Source: Sphingomonas edaphi
GTDB lineage: Bacteria > Pseudomonadota > Alphaproteobacteria > Sphingomonadales > Sphingomonadaceae
Length of the DNA stretch: 64,000 bases
Direction of reading: 5' to 3'
NCBI RefSeq assembly: GCF_003583725.1
Contig: NZ_QXTF01000001.1
Span: 868,001 to 932,000, forward strand
Position numbers and translations under genes: made by a program. Shown one piece after another: positions 16,609 to 29,912 of the stretch. The notes beneath the pieces were generated by a model. It worked only from the letters and a program-made list of their open reading frames with translations. It was not told the DNA's origin and did not search any database. Position 1 is the first letter of the stretch, and each line of letters begins with the position of its first letter.

Positions 16609-17466
16609 TCAGCATTCGTAGTGGTGGCAGACTGCCTCCCAGGCCTCGTCAGCGGTCTCACACCAGGTGATGAGGTCGAGGTCGTGCGGGCTGATTACGC
16701 CTTCCTCGGCCAAGCCGTGGAAATCGACGACCCGCTCCCAGAACTCCCGCCCGAAGAGCAGGATCGGTAGTGGCCGAACCTTGCCGGTCTGGATCAGGGT
16801 CAGCAGCTCGAACATCTCGTCGAACGTACCGAAGCCCCCCGGGAAGACGGCGACGGCGCGCGCGCGCAGCAGAAAGTGCATCTTGCGCAGTGCGAAATAA
16901 TGGAACTGGAAACTCAGATCCGGCGTCACAAACGTGTTGGGCAATTGCTCGTGCGGCAGGACGATGTTGAGTCCGATGGACTCCATCCCCTCGTCAGTCG
17001 CGCCACGATTGGCCGCTTCCATGAAGGACGGACCGCCGCCCGACGTCACAACAAAGTGACGCTTGCCATCTTCGTCGACAGGAAAGCGACTGACGATCCG
17101 CGCGAGCTTTCGCGCCTCGTCGTAATAGTGCGCCTTGGCGACTAGTCGCTCGGCGACCTTGCGGTCCCAGTCGGTACGCGCACTTTCGAGCAGCGCCTGT
17201 GCCTTGCTGGGTTCCGGCACCCGGGCCGAGCCGTAGAAGACGAAGGTCGAGGCGATATTCGCCTCGTTCATCAGTAATTCGGGCTTGAGCAGTTCCAATT
17301 GGAAACGGACCGGACGCAGGTCCTCGCGAAGCAGGAAATCGTTGTCCTGGAACGCGAGCTTGTATGCCGCACTTTCGGTCTGCGGGCTCGACGGCACGTG
17401 CTTGGCGGCCCGGGCGTCGGTCTTCGCTTCCGGGAAAATGCGTTTGGGGGGTTTAGGATCAGTCAT
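16609..17466 (-). CDS. LOG family (TIGR00730) Rossmann-fold protein
   Basis: 285 residues, longer than the ~200 of typical LOG proteins because of ~95 extra N-terminal residues. Family motifs are GGGPSFMEAANRGA near 150 and PGGFGTFDEMFE near 215. LOG proteins release free bases from nucleoside 5'-monophosphates; several act as cytokinin riboside phosphoribohydrolases and bacterial members as nucleotide 5'-monophosphate nucleosidases. It follows sdhA by 61 bases on the same strand, occupying the place where sdhB usually lies. Confidence 0.85.
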   Translation of the reverse strand: MTDPKPPKRIFPEAKTDARAAKHVPSSPQTESAAYKLAFQDNDFLLREDLRPVRFQLELLKPELLMNEANIASTFVFYGSARVPEPSKAQALLESARTDWDRKVAERLVAKAHYYDEARKLARIVSRFPVDEDGKRHFVVTSGGGPSFMEAANRGATDEGMESIGLNIVLPHEQLPNTFVTPDLSFQFHYFALRKMHFLLRARAVAVFPGGFGTFDEMFELLTLIQTGKVRPLPILLFGREFWERVVDFHGLAEEGVISPHDLDLITWCETADEAWEAVCHHYEC

Positions 17467-17527
17467 CGGGGAGCGGCCTTAGCCGCCCCTCACCAATCCG
17501 CAAAGCCCGAAGCGAGAAAGCGATTGC

Positions 17528-19327
17528 TTAGTAAACGCGCGCCTTCGGCTTGATGTAATCAACCTCGTCCGTGAGCGTGTAGCTGTGCACCGGGCGATAA
17601 TCGATCTTCACGCCCCCGCCCTTGCCGCCCCAACCATCAATCCAGGCAATCGTGTGCTTCATCCAGTTGGCATCGTCGCGCTGCGGATAATCTTCGTGCA
17701 TGTGCGCGCCGCGGCTCTCCTTGCGGTTTGCGGCGCAATGCATGGTGACGACTGCCTGGCCCAGCATATTGTCGAGTTCCAGCGTTTCGATGAGGTCGCT
17801 GTTCCAGATCATGCTGCGGTCGGCGACACGCACGTCCGCCAACTTCTTGTAGATAGCGTCGATTTTGATGACGCCCTCCGCAAGAGTTCGCTCAGTGCGG
17901 AACACGGCGCAATCGGCCTGCATCGTGCGCTGCATTTCGGAGCGGATCGCCGCCGTCGAAGTACCACCTTCCGCGTGGCGGAATTTGTCGAGCCGCTCGA
18001 GTGCGATCGCACCGGCTTCCTTCTCAAGCTTCGGCTGCGGGGCGCCCGGCTTGATGACTTCGGCAAGACGAAGGCCCGCAGCGCGGCCGAAGACAACCAG
18101 GTCAATCAGGCTGTTGGAGCCGAGGCGATTGGCGCCGTGGACCGATACGCAGGCGGCCTCGCCGACCGCAAACAGGCCCGGAACGACCGTATCCGGCTTT
18201 CCGTCTTTCAACGTGACGACTTCGCCATGATAATTGGTCGGAATGCCACCCATGTTGTAGTGGACGGTCGGCGTGACAGGGATCGGCTGCCGCGTCAGGT
18301 CGACGCCCGCGAAAATCTTCGCCGTTTCCGTAATACCCGGCAGCCGCTCTGCCAGAATTTTCGGATCGATGTGGTCGAGGTGCAGAAAGATATGATCCTT
18401 GTGCTCGCCAACACCGCGTCCTTCGCGGATTTCCATCGCCATCGAGCGTGATACGACGTCGCGGCTGGCAAGATCCTTCGCGCTCGGCGCATAGCGCTCC
18501 ATGAAGCGCTCGCCCTCGCTATTCGTGAGGTAGCCGCCCTCTCCGCGCGCACCTTCCGTGATAAGCACGCCCGCGCCATAGATGCCGGTCGGGTGGAACT
18601 GTACGAACTCCATATCCTGAAGCGGCAGGCCAGCGCGAAGAACCATCGCATTGCCGTCACCGGTGCAGGTGTGCGCCGAGGTCGCTGAGAAATAGCAGCG
18701 GCCATAACCCCCCGTCGCCAGCACGACGGCCTGCGCGCGATAACGGTGGATCGATCCGTCATCGAGGCACATGGCAACCACGCCGCGGCAAGCGCCATCT
18801 TCCATGATCAGGTCGAGCGCGAAATATTCGATGAAGAAGTCCGCGTCGTACTTGAGGCTCTGCTGGTAAAGCGTGTGAAGCATGGCATGGCCGGTCCGGT
18901 CGGCAGCGGCACAAGTACGTTGTGCAGCCGGACCCTCGCCCATGTTCTGCGTCATTCCGCCGAATGCGCGCTGGTAGATCTTTCCGTCTTCGGTGCGGCT
19001 GAAGGGCAGGCCGGCATGCTCCAACTCGTAAACCGCCGCCGGTGCCTCGCGGCACAGATATTCGATCGCGTCCTGGTCGCCCAGCCAGTCCGACCCCTTG
19101 ACGGTGTCGTACATGTGCCAAGTCCAGTGATCTGGCCCCATGTTGCCGAGTGACGCGGCAATGCCGCCTTGCGCGGCAACAGTGTGGCTGCGGGTCGGGA
19201 AGACCTTGGTGATGCAGGCGGTCTTCAGCCCCTTTTCGGCCGCACCCATCGTCGCGCGAAGGCCAGCGCCGCCGGCGCCAACGACGACGACATCATACAC
19301 ATGGTCGATAATTTTGTAGGCGGACAT
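17528..19327 (-). CDS. sdhA: Succinate dehydrogenase flavoprotein subunit
   Basis: 599 residues. FAD-binding [15 protein letters not shown] near residue 18, the covalent flavin site [16 protein letters not shown] near 46, substrate loop [21 protein letters not shown] near 245, and a C-terminal domain with [11 protein letters not shown]. SdhA oxidises succinate to fumarate in the TCA cycle and complex II. The start overlaps the sdhD stop by one base. No iron-sulfur subunit sdhB follows; the next gene is LOG family. Confidence 0.97.
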   Translation of the reverse strand: MSAYKIIDHVYDVVVVGAGGAGLRATMGAAEKGLKTACITKVFPTRSHTVAAQGGIAASLGNMGPDHWTWHMYDTVKGSDWLGDQDAIEYLCREAPAAVYELEHAGLPFSRTEDGKIYQRAFGGMTQNMGEGPAAQRTCAAADRTGHAMLHTLYQQSLKYDADFFIEYFALDLIMEDGACRGVVAMCLDDGSIHRYRAQAVVLATGGYGRCYFSATSAHTCTGDGNAMVLRAGLPLQDMEFVQFHPTGIYGAGVLITEGARGEGGYLTNSEGERFMERYAPSAKDLASRDVVSRSMAMEIREGRGVGEHKDHIFLHLDHIDPKILAERLPGITETAKIFAGVDLTRQPIPVTPTVHYNMGGIPTNYHGEVVTLKDGKPDTVVPGLFAVGEAACVSVHGANRLGSNSLIDLVVFGRAAGLRLAEVIKPGAPQPKLEKEAGAIALERLDKFRHAEGGTSTAAIRSEMQRTMQADCAVFRTERTLAEGVIKIDAIYKKLADVRVADRSMIWNSDLIETLELDNMLGQAVVTMHCAANRKESRGAHMHEDYPQRDDANWMKHTIAWIDGWGGKGGGVKIDYRPVHSYTLTDEVDYIKPKARVY

Positions 19328-19719
19328 CAGGCGGCTCCGAAGGCGATCTTGGCAAGCGCGAACAGGCTGGTCGCGGCGCCGGCGATCGCCGCCATGGTGA
19401 GAAGGAAGTGAAGGGCGATGCGATTGCCCTCTTCATGGACGTAGTCGTCGACGACGACCTTCATGCCGTCGAGGCCATGCTTGAACGCCGTGACGATGAA
19501 CAACGTCATCGGCACTGCGCCCCAGGCGGAGCCGAGCCATTCTTTCAGCACTTCGCGGCTCAGTTCCGGGAGCATGGCGAGCGAGAAGACGAGCCAAAGC
19601 GACAGCAGGACAAGCGATACGCTGGTGAAGCGCTCTTCCAACCAATGGTGACCGCCATGGCCCGACGCGCCAAGACCTTTGACCTTGCCGAGCGGTGTTG
19701 CGCTTTGCCCGAGGCTCAT
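19327..19719 (-). CDS. sdhD: Succinate dehydrogenase membrane anchor subunit
   Basis: 130 residues with three membrane helices (about 35-55, 62-85 and 105-127). The sequence has [19 protein letters not shown] and a conserved Asp-Tyr-rich segment [16 protein letters not shown] typical of SdhD. It anchors the catalytic subunits and helps bind heme b and ubiquinone. Start and stop overlap both neighbours (ATGA-type), so sdhC, sdhD and sdhA are translationally coupled. Confidence 0.92.
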   Translation of the reverse strand: MSLGQSATPLGKVKGLGASGHGGHHWLEERFTSVSLVLLSLWLVFSLAMLPELSREVLKEWLGSAWGAVPMTLFIVTAFKHGLDGMKVVVDDYVHEEGNRIALHFLLTMAAIAGAATSLFALAKIAFGAA

Positions 19720-20111
19720 CGACCCACTCCCAACAAGAAGAACCAGGTGGCGGCCGTCGCCAGCAATGATCCAGCCAGTGTCATCACCGCCCAGAAGCGG
19801 TTGATCTTCAGTTCATATCCCGCGCCCGTGTCGAGCACGATGTGACGAAGGCCCGAGAAGAAATGCTGCCAAAAGGCCCAGGTGAGCCCAACGAAAACAG
19901 TAAGCCCGACCGGATGGCCCGCAAGGTTGACGAAGTCGGCATAGGCCTGGTCGCCGCCGGCGATTGCCGCCAGCCACCAGGCAAGCAGGGCTAGACCCGC
20001 AACGGTCAGGGCGGCGCCCGTCACGCGGTGAAGGATCGAGACCAGCATATGCGGTCCCCATTTCCAGATCGTCAGGTGCGGCGACAGGGGTCGCTCACGG
20101 GTGCTGCTCAT
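19716..20111 (-). CDS. sdhC: Succinate dehydrogenase cytochrome b556 subunit
   Basis: 131 residues. The N-terminal RPLSPHLTIWKWGPHMLVSILHR is the SdhC signature with the ubiquinone-site Ser and Arg; three helices follow, and the heme-ligand motif HHF.SG.RHIVLD reads as QHFFSGLRHIVLD near 95. It is the first gene of the minus-strand sdhCDA set. The 155-bp gap upstream, shared with a divergent chemoreceptor-like gene, must hold its promoter; I see no clear box. Confidence 0.94.
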   Translation of the reverse strand: MSSTRERPLSPHLTIWKWGPHMLVSILHRVTGAALTVAGLALLAWWLAAIAGGDQAYADFVNLAGHPVGLTVFVGLTWAFWQHFFSGLRHIVLDTGAGYELKINRFWAVMTLAGSLLATAATWFFLLGVGR

Positions 20112-20266
20112 GGGTCCTCGATGCGCCGAAATTGAAGGCTTGTTCCCCTAGGCAGCATCGGCCCGCTGCGCAAGATTGCCCTCGCGAGAGCTAACCCGCC
20201 TTTAACCATTGCCCGCGCATAGCTTCACCCGAACGATTCACACGGCAAGGGTAAGGCGCAAGCGAG

Positions 20267-21613
20267 ATGGCAACGGTGATGCAGGAAACCAAGGGCGGCG
20301 AATATGACTTGTCGCGGGGCCTCAGCTTCTACGATACCAGCGGTGACCTGCCAGAACGCGCCCGTCGCTTGTGGGACCTGATCCGTCACGCCGACACCGA
20401 CCTCGCCCGCGAATTCTGGACGCATTATGGCCGCTCGCCCGAGGTCGGCCAGCGCTTCGACCAGTCCCGTATCGACGAATTTGCTCGCGCAATTATGCCA
20501 TACCTCGCAGCGAAATTCTCCCGGGTGGACAACCCTGAGTGGGCGCGCACTGCGCGCGGATACGTAGAAAAGGCGCTATCTGCCGGCCTGACACTGTCGA
20601 CGCTGTTGTCGGGCCTTTCGGCGGAAACCGAGGCTGCCTTTCGCGCAATCCGTGGCGCGACCGACAACCAGGACGACCAGATTTTGTTCGCGCGTACCCT
20701 GTCGGAACTGCAGATGCTGGAGATCGATGTCTTCATCCATCACGCGATCAACATTACGCGCAGCGAAAGCGAAAAGGCGCAGTCGCGCCAAGCCGGCGAA
20801 TTCAACTCCAAGGTGCTGAACGTCGTGCAGAGCTGCACCCGTGAAAGTGATCAGCTCCGCGCCCAGGCCGCGACGACCTCCACGGCCGCGCGCGGAATGC
20901 TGGGCAAGACCAGCGAAGTCGCTGCCGCCGCCGAGCAATCGGCCGTCGCAATGCGCGAAGCGGCACAAACTGCTGCGGGGCTGATTCGCGCCATCGAGGA
21001 TGCGCGGACTGAAGTGGAAGTCGCGTCGGGCGTCGCCACCCGCGCGGGCGGACAGGCCGAGAAAGCAGTTGAAGTCAGTCGCGCCCTGTCCAACCATGTC
21101 GAAGCAATCGAGTCGATCCTCGGCCTGATCCGCGACATTGCCGGTCAGACCAACCTGCTGGCGCTCAACGCGACAATCGAGGCAGCGCGCGCGGGCGATG
21201 CCGGACGCGGCTTCGCGGTCGTCGCGCAGGAGGTGAAGAGCCTTGCAAGCCAGACGGCGCGGGCGACCGATGACATCACGGCCAAAATCAGTGCCATTAC
21301 GGCAGCGACGCGCCAGACGGTCGAAGCCAACGGTTCAATCCAGGCGACCGTCGAGGAGGTGCAGACCAGCGCCGACCGAATCCGCCAGGCGATGGAGCTT
21401 CAGGCGCAGACTGTGACGATGATCACTGCAGCGGTGGACGAAACCGCGCTCGCAGCCGACTCGATGAGCTCGACGATTGCAGCCATCCGGGCAGACACGG
21501 AAAATGTTGCTAAGGACATCGATAGTGTCGAGCAGGGGTTCGACCGCTTCTCAAGCCAGATCGCCGACTTCCGCGCGACAACCAGCGAATTCGTTTCCAG
21601 GTTCGCCGCCTGA
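20267..21613 (+). CDS. Soluble methyl-accepting chemotaxis-type protein with globin-like N-terminus
   Basis: 448 residues with no signal peptide or membrane helix. Residues ~20-165 resemble the protoglobin fold of globin-coupled sensors ([35 protein letters not shown]). The segment where a proximal His is expected reads [12 protein letters not shown], so heme binding is doubtful. Residues ~190-445 are an Ala-rich MCP signalling coiled coil with the hairpin tip [21 protein letters not shown]. Such proteins signal to CheA from the cytoplasm. No che gene is nearby, so the partner is unknown. Confidence 0.82.
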   Translation: MATVMQETKGGEYDLSRGLSFYDTSGDLPERARRLWDLIRHADTDLAREFWTHYGRSPEVGQRFDQSRIDEFARAIMPYLAAKFSRVDNPEWARTARGYVEKALSAGLTLSTLLSGLSAETEAAFRAIRGATDNQDDQILFARTLSELQMLEIDVFIHHAINITRSESEKAQSRQAGEFNSKVLNVVQSCTRESDQLRAQAATTSTAARGMLGKTSEVAAAAEQSAVAMREAAQTAAGLIRAIEDARTEVEVASGVATRAGGQAEKAVEVSRALSNHVEAIESILGLIRDIAGQTNLLALNATIEAARAGDAGRGFAVVAQEVKSLASQTARATDDITAKISAITAATRQTVEANGSIQATVEEVQTSADRIRQAMELQAQTVTMITAAVDETALAADSMSSTIAAIRADTENVAKDIDSVEQGFDRFSSQIADFRATTSEFVSRFAA

Positions 21614-21651
21614 CCCTTTCGTGATGCCGCCCGGCCAGCTAGGCGGTTTTC

Positions 21652-22356
21652 ATGAACATCCTTTTGACTGGCGCTAGCCGGGGAATCGGCGCGGCCGCCT
21701 CTGCCGCCCTCATTCGCGACGGCCATCAGATCGTTGGCCATTCTACGAGCGGCAACGACGGCCTGATCGGCGCCGACTTCGCTGAGCCGTCCGCGCCGCG
21801 CCACCTGTGGGACCGCTCGGTCAAGGCGCTCGGCGGCCGGATCGACGTCTTGGTCAATAATGCCGGAATTTTCGAAGGCATCGATGTCGGGGCATCGGAT
21901 GACGAATGGCACTCCGCTTGGGCGCGGACCCTGACCGTTAACCTGCAAGCCAGTGCCGATCTTTGCCGCCTCGCCGTCCAGCATTTCCGTGAACGAGGGG
22001 GTGGCGGTCGAATCGTCAACGTCGCGAGCCGCGCGGCCTATCGCGGCGACAGCCCTGCCCACTGGCATTATGCGGCGTCTAAGGCCGGCATGATCGGCAT
22101 GACCAAGAGCATCGCACGGGGTTATGCGAGTGAAAATATTCTCGCGTTCGCGGTCTGCCCCGGCTTCACCGTTTCGGAAATGACCGAGGAATATTTAACC
22201 GGGCGCGGCGGTGCGCAAATCTTGGCTGACATACCGCTGGGCCGGGTGGCAAGCACCGACGAAGTCGCCGAGACAATTCGTTGGCTCGCAACCCGGGCGC
22301 CCGCCAGCGCGACCGGCGCGGTGATTGACATCAACGGAGCCAGCTATGTTCGCTAG
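21652..22356 (+). CDS. Short-chain dehydrogenase/reductase (SDR)
   Basis: 234 residues. NAD(P)-binding TGASRGIG at residue ~6, NNAG near 64, catalytic Ser in VASRAAYRG and the YAASK motif near 141. The C-terminus ends GAVIDINGASYVR, a usual SDR ending. It most resembles 3-oxoacyl-ACP-reductase-like SDRs, but the substrate cannot be read from the sequence. It overlaps the metallo-beta-lactamase start by 11 bases, heading a plus-strand run with prmA. Confidence 0.88.
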   Translation: MNILLTGASRGIGAAASAALIRDGHQIVGHSTSGNDGLIGADFAEPSAPRHLWDRSVKALGGRIDVLVNNAGIFEGIDVGASDDEWHSAWARTLTVNLQASADLCRLAVQHFRERGGGGRIVNVASRAAYRGDSPAHWHYAASKAGMIGMTKSIARGYASENILAFAVCPGFTVSEMTEEYLTGRGGAQILADIPLGRVASTDEVAETIRWLATRAPASATGAVIDINGASYVR

Positions 22357-23260
22357 CGCCTTCGCACTCGCGCTCGCCCTGCAGCAGGTCGCCATCCCGC
22401 TCGGCAAGACTCCGCGCCAGATCGAGCGCCCGAAGGCACCGATCGAGGAATCCGGACCGCAATGGGCTGCGGCCTGTGGCGACTCGACGATGGAGTGGGA
22501 CAAGCCCGCCCCGCCGGTCAGAATTCATGGCAACACCTACCTGGTCGGAACCTGCGGCATCTCCTCGATCCTGATCGCCGGCGAGGATGGTCATGTGCTT
22601 ATCGACAGCGGCACCGAGCAGGGTGCCGAACTGATTGTCGCCAACATTCGTGCGCTGGGCTTTAAGTTGAAGGACTTGCGCTTCCTACTCACCAGCCACG
22701 AACATTTTGATCACGTTGGCGGCATGGCTCGGCTACAACAGTTGACTGGCGCTACGCTGGTTACTTCCGCGGCAGCGGAGCGGGTTCTCAATACCGGAGT
22801 GCCTGGCGCAGACGATCCGCAGTCCGGGATGCACAAGCCTTTCCCCGCGGCCAATGTTGGGCGAGTTGTCGGCGACGGCAGCGATGTCCGGCTCGGCAAT
22901 ATCCGGATTTTCGCAATGGCAACTCCCGGCCATACTCCCGGGGCGCTAAGCTGGAGATGGGAAAGCTGTGACGGCGGCGTGTGCCGGACAATGGTGTACG
23001 CCGACAGCCTGTCGCCAATTAGCCGCGACGACTACCGGTTCAGCGACCATCCCGAATATTTGGCGGCCTACCGCGCGGGAATCGTCAAGGTCGCCTCGAG
23101 CCGCTGCGAAATTCTCCTCACCCCGCATCCGTCCGCCAGCGGGATGAAGGAGCGGATGACCGGCAAGCTGCCCCTGTTCGATACCGAAGGCTGCAGGAAA
23201 TACGCCACGGCTGTAGGCAAACGACTCGACGAGCGGCTCGCCAGGGAGAGCGTGAAATGA
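22346..23260 (+). CDS. Subclass B3 metallo-beta-lactamase
   Basis: 304 residues from ATG 22346, chosen to give a signal-like N-terminus (MFASAFALALALQQVA); a GTG at 22325 would lie deeper in the SDR gene. Zinc ligands are visible: H118-E-H120-F-D122-H123, H196 in TPGHTPGALSW and H261 in LLTPHPSASG. This is the complete B3 set (no Gln replacement). B3 enzymes hydrolyse penicillins, cephalosporins and carbapenems in the periplasm. Close homologues occur in environmental sphingomonads. It sits between ordinary housekeeping genes with no mobile element beside it, so it looks native. Activity is inferred. Confidence 0.88.
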   Translation: MFASAFALALALQQVAIPLGKTPRQIERPKAPIEESGPQWAAACGDSTMEWDKPAPPVRIHGNTYLVGTCGISSILIAGEDGHVLIDSGTEQGAELIVANIRALGFKLKDLRFLLTSHEHFDHVGGMARLQQLTGATLVTSAAAERVLNTGVPGADDPQSGMHKPFPAANVGRVVGDGSDVRLGNIRIFAMATPGHTPGALSWRWESCDGGVCRTMVYADSLSPISRDDYRFSDHPEYLAAYRAGIVKVASSRCEILLTPHPSASGMKERMTGKLPLFDTEGCRKYATAVGKRLDERLARESVK

Positions 23261-24150
23261 GCTGGCGAGTAACGCTGCATTGCAATCGCGCCGAGGCCGA
23301 GGCTCTGCCCGAGGCGGAAGACTTCTTCCCCTACGCCGACCAGCCCCCCGTCATCGTCGCCGACGAGCCCGATCCGCATGCGCCGGACGATTGGCGAATC
23401 CACGCCTATTTCGCCGATCAGCCTACGACGCAGGAGCTGATCCTCCTCCGGCGCCTCGCCGCTAACGCGGAGCCGGAGGTCGAGCATCTGGAGGACTCGA
23501 CCGATTGGGTGGTGAAGAGCCAGTCGGGGCTAGAGCCAATCCGCGCCGGCCGTTTCTTCGTACATACGCCGATGCACTTCGCCGACCGACCCGACGACAC
23601 CGTCAATTTCGAAATTGATGCGGGCCTGGCCTTCGGGACCGGTCAGCATGACACCACAGCCGGTTGCCTCGCCGCGCTCGACCGCTTGCAACGGGCGGGC
23701 AAACGCTACGCGAACATTGCCGATATCGGCACCGGCACCGGCCTGCTCGCCTTCGCCGCGATGGCGTTGTGGCCGGAAGCAAAAGCGATCGCGACCGACA
23801 TCGACCCGATCAGCGTCGACGTGACCCGCGAAAATGCGGTGATCAACGGCGTGAAGCTTGGCCATGGCACAGGCGAGCTGCTGCTTGCAGTGGCGGATGG
23901 GATGGAGTCGCCTATGCTCGCGGCGCGGACGCCCTTCGACCTTCTCATAGCCAACATCCTGGCGGGACCGCTGGTCGAACTGGCATCGGATTTTGCCAAG
24001 GCCGTGACGCCGTGCGCCACGCTGATCCTTGCGGGACTGCTCGACACACAGGCCGATTCCGTTATCGCTGCCTATGAAGCGCTGGGGATGACGGTCGCGG
24101 AGCGCAGCGAGGGCGAGTGGTGCGTGCTAGTCCTGCAGGCCGCCGCTTAG
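23257..24150 (+). CDS. prmA: Ribosomal protein L11 methyltransferase
   Basis: 297 residues. An N-terminal ~110-residue substrate-recognition domain is followed by a class I methyltransferase: GLAFGTGQHDTT near 125, SAM motif I DIGTGTGLLAFAA near 155, ATDIDPISV and the NILAGPL motif in place of NPPY. PrmA trimethylates L11 of the 50S subunit. Its ATG overlaps the beta-lactamase stop (ATGA). It is not next to ribosomal genes, which is normal for prmA. Confidence 0.93.
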   Translation: MSWRVTLHCNRAEAEALPEAEDFFPYADQPPVIVADEPDPHAPDDWRIHAYFADQPTTQELILLRRLAANAEPEVEHLEDSTDWVVKSQSGLEPIRAGRFFVHTPMHFADRPDDTVNFEIDAGLAFGTGQHDTTAGCLAALDRLQRAGKRYANIADIGTGTGLLAFAAMALWPEAKAIATDIDPISVDVTRENAVINGVKLGHGTGELLLAVADGMESPMLAARTPFDLLIANILAGPLVELASDFAKAVTPCATLILAGLLDTQADSVIAAYEALGMTVAERSEGEWCVLVLQAAA

Positions 24151-24191
24151 GACAGATACCACAGCATGCGAGCGGGACGGGGTACGCGTTG

Positions 24192-27362
<3,171 letters not shown>

Positions 27363-27366
<4 letters not shown>

Positions 27367-29015
27367 GCTGCCTCCAATAGCCGCGCCGCTTGAGCGCGGG
27401 CTTCATCCGTAATTGCGGCGCCCGAAAGCATTCGCGCAATTTCTTCCTTCCGCTCCTCGCGCGTCAGCTTGCGGACCGTCGTCCGGGCGCCGCCGTCGCC
27501 ATGCGACTTCTCGATTCGATAATGGTGCGCGGCGCGGGCCGCCACTTGCGGGGAATGGGTTACGACCAGCAGTTGGGAGTTTTCGGCCAGTCGCGAAAGC
27601 CGTGCGCCGATCGCGCTGGCTACCGCGCCGCCGACGCCGCGGTCGATTTCGTCGAAGATCATCGTTTGCGCGGTTCCCGCTTCCGCCAGCGCAACCTTCA
27701 GCGCCAGAATGAAACGGGACAACTCGCCCCCGGACGCGATCTTGGTCAGCGGCCCAAACGGTGCACCAGGATTGGTCGATACTTCGAATTCGATCCGGTC
27801 AATCCCAGCCGGCCCGGGATCAGAATCGACCAGCGCCGTGCGGAACCTGGCGGCATCCAATTTCAACGGCGCCAACTCGCCCGCGACGGCCGCATCAAGC
27901 CGTTCCGCGGCCTCTTTCCGGTCCGCCCGGAGCGCTGACGCAAATTCGTCGAAACTCGCCCGAGCGGCCGCCAATTCCGATTCCAGCACGAAAATGCGCT
28001 CGGTACCGGCCTCGATCAGCTTCAGCTTTCTGGCCATTTCTTCGCCGAGTGCTCGAAGGGCATCGGGTTCGACACGGTGCTTTCGGGCGATCCCGCGAAT
28101 GTCGAATAACCGTGCTTCGACCGCTTCCAGCCGCGACGGGTCGAACGCCAGTGCATCTGCAGCGCGCGCAATCCGATCCTCGGCCTCTGCCGCCTCGATC
28201 ACGGCGCGGTCAAGACTCGCAAGCGCTTCGCCAAGGAGAGGATGATCGGCAGCGCCCCGCTCTATGCGCCGGGCGGCCTGGCGCAGTTGGGCCAGCGCCC
28301 CGTCCGACCCCCCAAGCAATTCATCCAGTCCGGTCAACGCCTCGCCGGCCTTCTCGCCGGCCTGCATGGCCGCCCGTTCTTCGGCAAGCCGTGTTTCCTC
28401 GCCTTCCTCCGGCGCCAGTCTGGCGATCTCGTCGCTGGCATGTTCCAGCCACTCGCGGTCGCGCTCTGCCGCATCAGCGGCGGCCCGGGTCTCGACCAGC
28501 GCCGCCTCGATCCGCGAAACGTCGGCCCATGCCCTGGCGACGGGACCGGTATCAATCCTTCCGAATGCATCCAGCAAGGCGCGATGCCCCTTGGGATTAA
28601 GAAGGCCGCGGTCGTCGTGCTGGCCGTGGATTTCGACGAGCCCATTGGCGAGGTTGCGAAGCAGCGAGGCCGGGACGCCAGCGCCGCCCGCAAAGGCGCG
28701 GCTGCCGCCGTCGGCTTTCAGTGTCCGGCGCACCAGCAGGGGCTCGCCGGGTTCGCCGTCGATGCCTTGCTCACGGAGGGTTGCGAAAACGGGATGCTCG
28801 GACGGAAGTTCGAACTCGGCCGCGACGCTTGCCTGTGCTTGGCCGGCGCGGACGAGGTCCGTGTCGGCGCGCATGCCGAGCGCAAGCCCAAGGCTGTCGA
28901 GAAGTATCGATTTGCCGGCGCCGGTTTCGCCGGTCAGCACGCCGAGACCCGGCTCGAACTCGAGGTCGAGTTGGTCGATCAGCACCACGTCGCGAATCGA
29001 CAGCTGCCTCAACAT
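27363..29015 (-). CDS. recN: DNA repair protein RecN
   Basis: 550 residues. SMC-like ATPase with Walker A GETGAGKSILLDSL near residue 30, a coiled coil, and a C-terminal head with ASGGELSRFILALKVAL and MIFDEIDRGVGG. It acts at double-strand breaks, promoting RecA-mediated pairing. No SOS box is seen in the 19-base gap from bamD, so unlike E. coli it is probably expressed with the sec-bam operon. Confidence 0.95.
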
Positions 29016-29034
29016 GGGCGCCGCCGCCTCAGGA

Positions 29035-29832
29035 TCAACTGCTCTGGGCTGGAGCCGCTACCGGCGCATGCCGCTGTATCAGCTGGTAGCTGCGCTGATA
29101 CCATTCGCTGCCCGGATAGTTGGCGCCAAGGACAGCCGCGGCCTTCCGCGCTTCATCCTGCAAGCCGAGGTTCAAGTAGGTTTCGACCAGCCGTTCCAGT
29201 GCCTCGGGCGTATGGCTCGTCGTCTGATACTTGTCGACAACCTCGCGGAAGCGCGTCGCGGCGGCCAACCAGTTGCCTGACCGCTGGTAGAAGCGCCCAA
29301 CTTCCATTTCCTTGCCGGCGAGATGGTCGTTGATGAGATCCAGCTTCAAGCGCGCGTCGCTCGCGTAGCGGCTTTGCGGATAGCGACGTATCAGTTCGTT
29401 GAAGCTGTCCGACGCCTGCTGCGTGATTTTCTGGTCGCGCGTCACATCCTCGATCTGCTGATAATAGCTCATCGCGATGAGGTAGTTAGCGTAAGGCGCA
29501 TCCTTGTTGCCCGGGTGAATAGTCAGGAACCGCTGAGCCGAGCTGACCGCGTCGGGATATTTTTGCGCCATGTAATAGCCAAAAGCGCTCATCATCTGTG
29601 CGCGGCGCGCCCAGACCGAATAGGGGTGCTGGCGCTCGACCTCGTCGAACAACTTCGCGGCTTCTTCATAGCTTCCGCGGTCGAGCCGGCTCTTCGCCAG
29701 GCTGTAGAGCGTGTTCACGTCGCGGGCGACATAGGCAGTATCGCCCTTCGCCTTGTTGCGCGCGCAGCCAGCGGCGGGAAGCAGGATGGCAGGGAGCAGC
29801 AGCAGCGCCGCGATACGGGTCTTGTTCACCAT
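29035..29832 (-). CDS. bamD: Outer membrane protein assembly factor BamD
   Basis: 265 residues from ATG 29832, with TAGGAAA upstream. A 28-residue longer frame overlaps secF and has no signal. Signal and lipobox LPAAGC put the mature Cys near residue 23. Tetratricopeptide-like repeats follow (LYSLAKSRLDRGSYEEAAKLFDEV, VDKYQTTSHTPEALERLVETY). BamD is the essential lipoprotein of the beta-barrel assembly complex. It stands 80 bases after secF and 19 before recN. Confidence 0.94.
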   Translation of the reverse strand: MVNKTRIAALLLLPAILLPAAGCARNKAKGDTAYVARDVNTLYSLAKSRLDRGSYEEAAKLFDEVERQHPYSVWARRAQMMSAFGYYMAQKYPDAVSSAQRFLTIHPGNKDAPYANYLIAMSYYQQIEDVTRDQKITQQASDSFNELIRRYPQSRYASDARLKLDLINDHLAGKEMEVGRFYQRSGNWLAAATRFREVVDKYQTTSHTPEALERLVETYLNLGLQDEARKAAAVLGANYPGSEWYQRSYQLIQRHAPVAAPAQSS

Positions 29833-29912
29833 GGGACGTTTCCTAGCGCGGGCGAGAGAGAAGGCCAAGCGGGCTTTCGTGCGATCGAAAGCCCGTTTCG
29901 CCCAAGGCGGCT

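Noticed and set aside
28242-29333. 363-codon plus-strand open frame
   Set aside because: Antisense to recN and bamD.
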